Positions 58,089 through 64,000 of a stretch of DNA of 64,000 nucleotides are shown here, one piece after another (positions within the stretch are counted from its first letter, which is position 1; the number at the start of each line of letters is the position of its first letter). The stretch spans positions 1 to 64,000 of the forward strand of contig JAYMSP010000213.1 of assembly GCA_036897095.1 (NCBI GenBank), written 5' to 3'. The DNA is from Plantago elongata (taxonomy: Eukaryota > Streptophyta > Magnoliopsida > Lamiales > Plantaginaceae). Below the pieces are notes generated by a model. It did not search any database. It was not told the origin of the DNA and saw only the letters and a list, made by a program, of their open reading frames with translations. The position numbers and the translations under genes were made by a program.

Positions 58089-59113
58089 CTCTAGGCCTGT
58101 AGCTGTTCTTATGGCTGATATCTATTGGCATGGAATTTCCATTCGGGGATGCTCTATTTTGCAATGACATTGTAAACATGTTATCATAATCTGCAACTGA
58201 TGAGCTTATAGATGACTTTTAAGTTTTAAACTTCCAATTTTGCCATGTTCATAGCTTTACTTGCCAATTTTCCGGATGGTTAATGTCTAATGATGCTCAT
58301 GTGTGAAATATCTCAAGGCTCCTTACTAGGATGTCTGGCTAGAGTTTTTTCGATTAAACAGGTGTATATCTATGAGCATTTAAGTTATAATTTACGCAGT
58401 GTGATAATCCGATGAAACGATACACAACAAACTCATATACCCAGTCTATTAGCTATCTCCTAAATGCTATGTTCATTACGTTTTACGAATACACATGCCA
58501 AGTATTAAGATACACATGTTACCTTCTCCCAGGGTCCTACTTTCACAAACCATTTCTTATTATTCCATGTTAATATTTGGGGCAGAAATGAAGAGCATTA
58601 AAAATATTGAAGGTGTACTTCCATTATTCTTTTTCCTAGAATTCTCAAACCTTTTCACCATATGAAATTATTTCCATAGGTTTGTTCATTTCAACCATTT
58701 CAAAGATCCCTACTGAAATAGAATGCTAAAAAGCTGTAAGATCTTCCCTGAATTGGAACAAACATGGTTAGTTTTGTGAGTTTTACCGTAGGACGTAAAT
58801 AGTTGCTACATAACAGTTCAGCAAGTAATCAAGCACTCAAGCTACTGATGCAAAACAATATTAAGAAGACCAAGTTTATATAAAGAGAATCTGTAGAGCC
58901 AATACTGTTTGATACTAATGGACTGAATAGAAGTAGAAAGTGTTTATATAACAAAAGGTACTACTGCTGTTCAAATTGTATATACAGATGAGATCAAATG
59001 GAAAGCCGCAAGGCTCCCAGATGAGAAATCTGGTAGTTCAAGCGGAACAAAAGGAGGGGCCATCGATGATGAATTTACATTTCTAGATGCATATGAAGAT
59101 GTTAAAGATGCAA
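58089..59113. other. Convergent 3' region of clathrin light chain and Yippee genes
   Basis: Mostly the two 3' untranslated regions and spacer. On the plus strand 58971-59163 is open for about 64 codons, begins after an acceptor-like site and has a hydrophilic, coding-like composition, but no family was recognised and it lacks a suitable ATG. Confidence 0.45.
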
Positions 59114-60734
59114 TCAAGAATCATCGTTGTCGCTCCCTCCAGCATTCCATTGTTGCTGGCTAACCCAATAATAGTCCCCATTCGGGCCAGAAATCATGAA
59201 CCTGTAAATAGAGGAAACAAGCTTCCAATTTTATTCACACGCTTTCCGCAGTAATAAGTTCTGTAGTCTGCAAAATATGGACAAGGACAGACCGCTCAAG
59301 AACAGATTTTCCTTCCTTGTACTTTTGGGTCTTCTCGTGAGCAGTTTCCTAGGCATAAATACAACAAACCAAACAATTACAACCAAACATGTTATGCTAT
59401 GCACGTAAGGAGGTTTAACGATACGAGTCTTACGTAATTCCATCCAACATTTGAACCACATTGGACGCAGAAGATATCAGCAACAGTGTGCAATCCAGTA
59501 GTCATCATCCTATCTTCTTTCTGACCATAACTTACGTTCACCCTGCATATGCAGTACCCCCAATGCATCAAAATTAACCAGAGTAGTTGCAAATTTATGC
59601 AGACAAAGTAATGGCCTCTACAATTTATTAGCAATTTAGCACGTTCATGTGTATGTTATCTCATGAATCAGACTGCTGCATAATATAAAGAAAACTTACA
59701 CCTTATTGAAGAGATAAGCCTTGCCATTCCTGGACTGGAACAGCTGAACAAAAAGAACCACAGAGGAGTTTAATAAGCTGACAGTACCTGCCTTACTATG
59801 TTATCTAAACACCCCCTCTCAACAAATAATAGCACTCAAGTGATCAGATGTTTAAATTGCCAAGTCGATCTTCAAACACAGTACACATCTTTGCTTAAAA
59901 TGAAAAACCTTGAAGCACGCCCTAATCAAGTAGTATCACATATACATACACATGCCTTACCATTTCTGAAAATCAAGTAAGTTAGTAGTATGTAACAATC
60001 TGTAGACAACTGAACTGGGCTTGCAATTATATGTTTTGTCCACTGGCATAAAACCTTATACTCAAAGGATGAGCAATTTAACAAGCCAAAGAACCATTCC
60101 CAAATCGGTATGCTCAGATAATAACAGAATCCATATCAGTGTGTAATGCCAGGTCAAGAACTTCATTCCGGGGCATTACACACAGGATTAGTGCTCCGGT
60201 TTTAACATGCTACAATCTAATTGGAGGCGGCCTTATCGGCCGTATAACCCCACGAGTCCATGACTAAAGAATCCAAAACTCGCAGGCAAATCACAAACAA
60301 TCTGATTTCACATCAGGAAATTGTAAATCTCTTTAAAAAAATCCTGTTTTTACAAGCATCAGAAGCAACCGCACCCCTTCCCAGTTTACAAACTAAACTA
60401 GTCCACTTTTGGCAGTTTCCCATTTCTCCACCAAACAAAATGAAATTAATTCCAATTCCAACATAACAATCCAATAATCAAACTAAAACAATGATCAATA
60501 CTTTCGCATAACACCAAAACGCCCAAATAATCAGTGTAATACATAAACAGAATAAACGAAAAGCAGGACATTTGCAGCTGAACAACAATCAAAACGATAA
60601 TCTTGAATTGGAAGAGTAAGAGAAAGATGAAAAACCTTAGAGATGATATCTTGATTGAGAGCAAGATGAGTATTACAGAACTTGCAGCTGTAGATCTTAC
60701 CACCTTCAAGATTCACCACAAACACTCTTCCCAT
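59114..60734 (-). CDS. Yippee-like zinc-binding protein, five exons, 131 aa
   Basis: Exons on the minus strand are 60734-60636, 59743-59700, 59542-59434, 59348-59293 and 59201-59114; phases total 132 codons with stop. The protein starts [20 protein letters not shown], continues [76 protein letters not shown] and ends GGSDNDDS. The two CxxC pairs (CKFC, CVQC) are the zinc ligands of the Yippee (MIS18/cereblon-like) fold, and SFHCRNG-type plant sequences align with LFQSRNG. Family members are small conserved eukaryotic proteins of unclear biochemistry, nuclear or centrosomal in animals; plant roles are poorly defined. The conserved segment ISKSFHC reads ISKLFQS here, unlike many relatives. Gene structure is intact. 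Confidence 0.9.
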
Positions 60735-60949
60735 GTTTCTTGCTCTGATAAAAAATCCAAGTCTTTTTTCAATTTGGGATGAAAGTGAAGGGACAGAAAT
60801 TGAACAAGTATTTATTGATTTGTTACTAGCTACTACTACTGTGAATTGAATAGGAGAATAATAAAACCCAGTCAAGAATTCATTCACATGCATGTGGTTT
60901 AAAGATTGGATTGGGCCCAAACAAACGGATGATCGATTCACAGGGTAAC

Positions 60950-62092
60950 TTTCTTTAATTTTACCTTGTTGGAGTAATATTCGTTTAAAGAGTTGAAAGA
61001 CAATTTTCAGATAAGTGAAGAAAATGAGAGCATTACATTAAGGAGGAGAGGTAAAAGAGGATGATATGATTAAAATCGTTTATAGTTGAGTCTCAAACCT
61101 CTCGTGATTAAAAAGTTACGAGTTCGATTTTTCGAAAAGAATGATATTTATTGTTTGTATAGAGATTTATTCGAAAATTATTAATAATAAATATTTATTC
61201 AATTGAAATATTATAATTATAATATCGTGCTTAAAAAAAATTAATTGGCTCAAGATAGAGGACTGAAATTCCAAGACACGTACTTGAATTGAGCAATGTT
61301 CTTAATTGATTAATGTTTGATGACTTTGGTGCATACAACTCTTGGCGCACACGTGTCATGATAACCACAGGCTACATTAAAGTATAAACTGGTCTTACTT
61401 TAGTCGTTTAGATATTATTTATAGATTACATTATGAAAAACAGTATAAAAGAAGATTATAAAAGTAAATTAACTACAGTGACATACAATTTTGAGAGATT
61501 TTAAAGGTAGGGAGTAGGGGCAATACTTGTATTAGTGTGGCGTAAGTGTAAGTGTTAGTATAACATTATTTCAAAAATATATCCATAGCAGTACAACATT
61601 TGTGTTTTTAATTATATAGGGATGTTAAAGACGTTTAACAAATCTTGCTAATTAATTAATTAATTAATTTGTTATGAATTGTGTGATCACGTGATTATGG
61701 TACTGCTGAGCAGGTTCAATGTATTTCTAGTCTATAGTGCCTCTTCAATTGTTGGTATGTCTTGAAAATAGCTTCAATTGTTTTTGCTTTGAAAAAAGAG
61801 TGGTAAATGTAACTCAAAATTTTAACCAATTAATTGCAATGCTAAAGGACCCATAAACATATGGATAATGGACCCTTGTCGAAATTACCACTTCTTTCAC
61901 ATCCTTTCTCAGGATCTTCGTAAATATGCAATGTACCTTTTACGTACCTTATGCTTAGTCATGTAAAGTATCGAATTTCATGTAAAGGACTTTTACCTTG
62001 TTAAGATTTGTTGCTGCTAGAATTATGTGTCAGTAATATAGCTATCCAAAACCTGTAAATTCCATGGGACTTATACTGTTGTCCCCTGCCAG
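60950..62092. other. Intergenic, no gene seen
   Basis: AT-rich DNA between the Yippee promoter and the truncated tryptophan synthase gene. I looked here for the missing upstream exons of tryptophan synthase alpha (FITAGDP and LGVPYSDPLADGP motifs) and did not find them. Confidence 0.55.
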
Positions 62093-63734
62093 GTGGTAAC
62101 TGAGTTATCTTGTCCTGTTGCACTATTTTCATATGATAACCCGATACTCAAGCGTGGTGTGGAGAAATTCATGACAACGTTGAAAGATACCGGAATACAT
62201 GATACTTTTAGCATATGAAATTCAATACTTAAATTTGTTGGGAAGCAATGCCTTCTTTGCACTGTAATCCACAGACCGAGCACCCAATCTTTCTAAAATT
62301 ATGCCAACTGTTGGAATGCACCAAATACTTAAGCAGCCAACGTTTAGCTATGTAAACAGTCTCACTTTTGATCTCAGCGCTTTCAAAGCTTAATGGGCGA
62401 CAGTTTCCAAATGGTCACTAATCAAGTAGTATCTTATTTTTTTTATCGTATAAAATATTTTCTCTTTCAGTGTAATTTTTATGTCATTTAATCTCACAGA
62501 GGATGTCATTATTTTCAGGACTTGTTGTTCCGGACGTCCCTCTAGAAGAGACTGAGATACTGAGAAAGGAAGCCGCTAATAACAATATTGAACTGGTTGG
62601 CTTTCTATCAACAAGTTCTTCTTGTTTAAGTTTAATGGGTTGTCATATGCCAGCATACATTAGCTTAAGATTTGACCAAACTCAGTGGGCCTACTAGCCT
62701 GATTTATGCTGTAAACTAAAATCTTTTTTAGCAGTGTCTCAGTTTTACATTTGTGCAGTTACAGCTTGGGTTGATATGTAAATTGTTTTCTCATTCTTGT
62801 TCCACCGTAACATGCAATTTCAGGTGCTGCTCACTACGCCCACTACTCCAGCTGCACGAATGAAAGCCATCGTTGAAGCTTCTGAAGGATTTGTTTACCT
62901 TGTAAGATTTCTATCGGTTTTTTTTTATATAGAACTATAAGTATACGTGTGTGGATCACTTTCTCTGATCTAAAACTCTTATTATTACTTCACAATGTCT
63001 CTTATGTATTTTGTTTTTGGAGAGAGTGAATTATAGAACGTGAGAAGTAAGAAGATAGCTATGTCTAGAAAACTAATAGCGGTGGATTTGGTGAAACGTA
63101 TCAAAGAAGAAGAAGATAGTTATGTCTAGAATATCTCTCTTTTATTGATCCACTCAATTGCAGGTTAATTCCTCTGTTCCAATATGCTTTCAATAGGTAA
63201 GTTCGGTTGGAGTCACAGGAGCACGAGCATCTGTCAGCAATAAGGTCCAAAATCTGCTAGCCGAGATAGAAGAGGTAATTTTATCAAGCACCTCTCTTGT
63301 TTGATCCCCTAAGCCAACCTTATTATGTTCTTTATTGTTTCTTAAAGTCATATTGTCTGATCATGTAGTTCTTTTTAATAACAAGTTAACACTCATGAAT
63401 CATGATCACCAGTTCACCACATAGGATGTATGATGTACCTGAACCTGACCTTTCTTTTGACAGGCCACGACAAAGCCCGTGGCTGTAGATTTTGGCATAT
63501 CCCAACCTGAACATGTAAAGCAGGTTTGTCAGAGAACATACGAGTAATATATTGTGGTGGTAATGCAAGTCATTTAATCATCATCTACTTTTAAATCAGG
63601 TGGCTGGATGGGGAGCAGATGGTGTCATTGTTGGCAGTGCCATTGTTAAAATACTTGGTGAAGCAAAATCTTCCGAAGAATGCTTGAAAGACTTGGAAAC
63701 GTTCGCCAAAAGTTTAAAATCTGCTCTTCTGTGA
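62093..63734 (+). pseudogene. Tryptophan synthase alpha chain, 5'-truncated gene (six 3' exons)
   Basis: Exons: 62093-62201 (VVTELSCPVALFSYDNPILK, RGVEKFMTTLKDTGIH), 62519-62595 ([20 protein letters not shown]), 62824-62901 ([20 protein letters not shown]), 63197-63274 (VSSVGVTGARASVSNKVQNL), 63464-63523 (ATTKPVAVDFGISQPEHVKQ) and 63600-63734 ([20 protein letters not shown], ending KSALL-stop). These cover the C-terminal half of the TIM barrel, including the phosphate-binding VGSAIVK. The transit peptide and first barrel strands, which carry the catalytic Glu and Asp of the alpha subunit, are absent upstream, so no indole-3-glycerol-phosphate lyase activity is possible. The donor after the first remaining exon is not GT (CATG|ATACTT), and the usually conserved VGFGIS reads VDFGIS. 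All six pieces are otherwise open, so decay is recent. Confidence 0.85.
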
Positions 63735-63913
63735 CAATTATTATGTTCCACCCAATTTAGACGATATGATTATGTATGTACTGGTGAAGGCATTTGCAGG
63801 TGAGAATTGAGATGTTTGAGTTCATAGAAACTTCTTCTGGTTAAATTGTCCAGGCATAAACTTATTCATAGAAATCTAAATCTCTGTCGACATTCTAACA
63901 AAAGCACTCAAAT

Positions 63914-64000
63914 TCATTCTTCAGTTCTCTGAAACTGGAACTCAGTGAGCATGGGGTAGATCTTCTCGAACGCAGCATAAGTATCATCTCTAGACTTGGA
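63914..64000 (-). CDS. 3' end of a minus-strand gene (partial, last 28 codons)
   Basis: The minus-strand frame from the window edge reads SKSRDDTYAAFEKIYPMLTE followed by FQFQRTEE and a stop. The helical, coding-like composition suggests the last exon of a real gene whose body lies beyond 64000. I do not recognise the family. Confidence 0.45.
   Translation of the reverse strand, partial: SKSRDDTYAAFEKIYPMLTEFQFQRTEE

Noticed and set aside
60446-60941. Longer minus-strand frames (87 and 136 codons) around the Yippee first exon
   Set aside because: They extend through the leader or intron; only the segment from the ATG at 60734 to the donor at 60636 is supported by the Yippee family.
1-64000. 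CRISPR arrays, bacterial operons, riboswitches or replication origins
   Set aside because: None expected in or seen for nuclear plant DNA; the tandem repeats found lack regular short spacers.

Overview
The window is nuclear DNA of a flowering plant. It is AT-rich, the genes carry plant-type GT-AG introns, and the families present (WRKY, GRAS, B3, F-box, pectinesterase, plastid ribosomal protein bTHXc/PSRP4, Yippee, clathrin light chain) are those of a land plant. Gene content and MITE load suggest a eudicot, possibly an asterid. That last step is inference; no marker here settles the species.

Layout. From 1 to 11.3 kb the sequence is gene-poor: one small secreted cysteine-rich peptide gene (2.67-2.91 kb, minus), a miniature LTR element and several MITEs. 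From 11.3 to 26 kb lie a PAT1-type GRAS regulator, a second cysteine-rich peptide gene, a LINE relic, a B3-domain gene, and a long two-domain (group I) WRKY gene on the minus strand. The introns of the WRKY gene hold a tRNA-derived SINE with clear target-site duplications, a four-copy ~145-bp tandem array, a probable LINE remnant and a MITE. From 26 to 36.7 kb there is a short plastid-DNA insert (16S-trnI spacer), a (TTTA)n tract, a Stowaway-like MITE, one F-box/LRR gene and a promoter-like region with no recognisable ORF.

From 36.7 to 41 kb sit a complete pectinesterase gene and a decayed neighbour copy into which a miniature LTR element has inserted. From 42.5 to 44.7 kb are two gene fragments lying back to back: exons of AP-4 epsilon (minus) and the last three exons of anthranilate synthase alpha (plus), both lacking their 5' parts. 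From 45.7 to 60.8 kb come housekeeping genes (plastid bTHXc/PSRP4, PH1-type PH-domain protein, clathrin light chain, Yippee-like protein) and a small F-box tandem array with one broken and one intact member. At 62.1-63.7 kb lies a 5'-truncated tryptophan synthase alpha gene, and a partial minus-strand CDS runs off the right end.

No operon-like or clustered pathway logic is evident among the intact genes; most are independent housekeeping or regulatory loci. The most unusual feature is that two different tryptophan-pathway enzymes occur within 20 kb as 5'-truncated, intron-containing fragments, one of them abutting a fragment of an unrelated trafficking gene. This points to DNA-level fragment capture or duplication rather than retroposition. 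Exon boundaries given below were derived by hand from splice signals, reading-frame phase and remembered family sequences.
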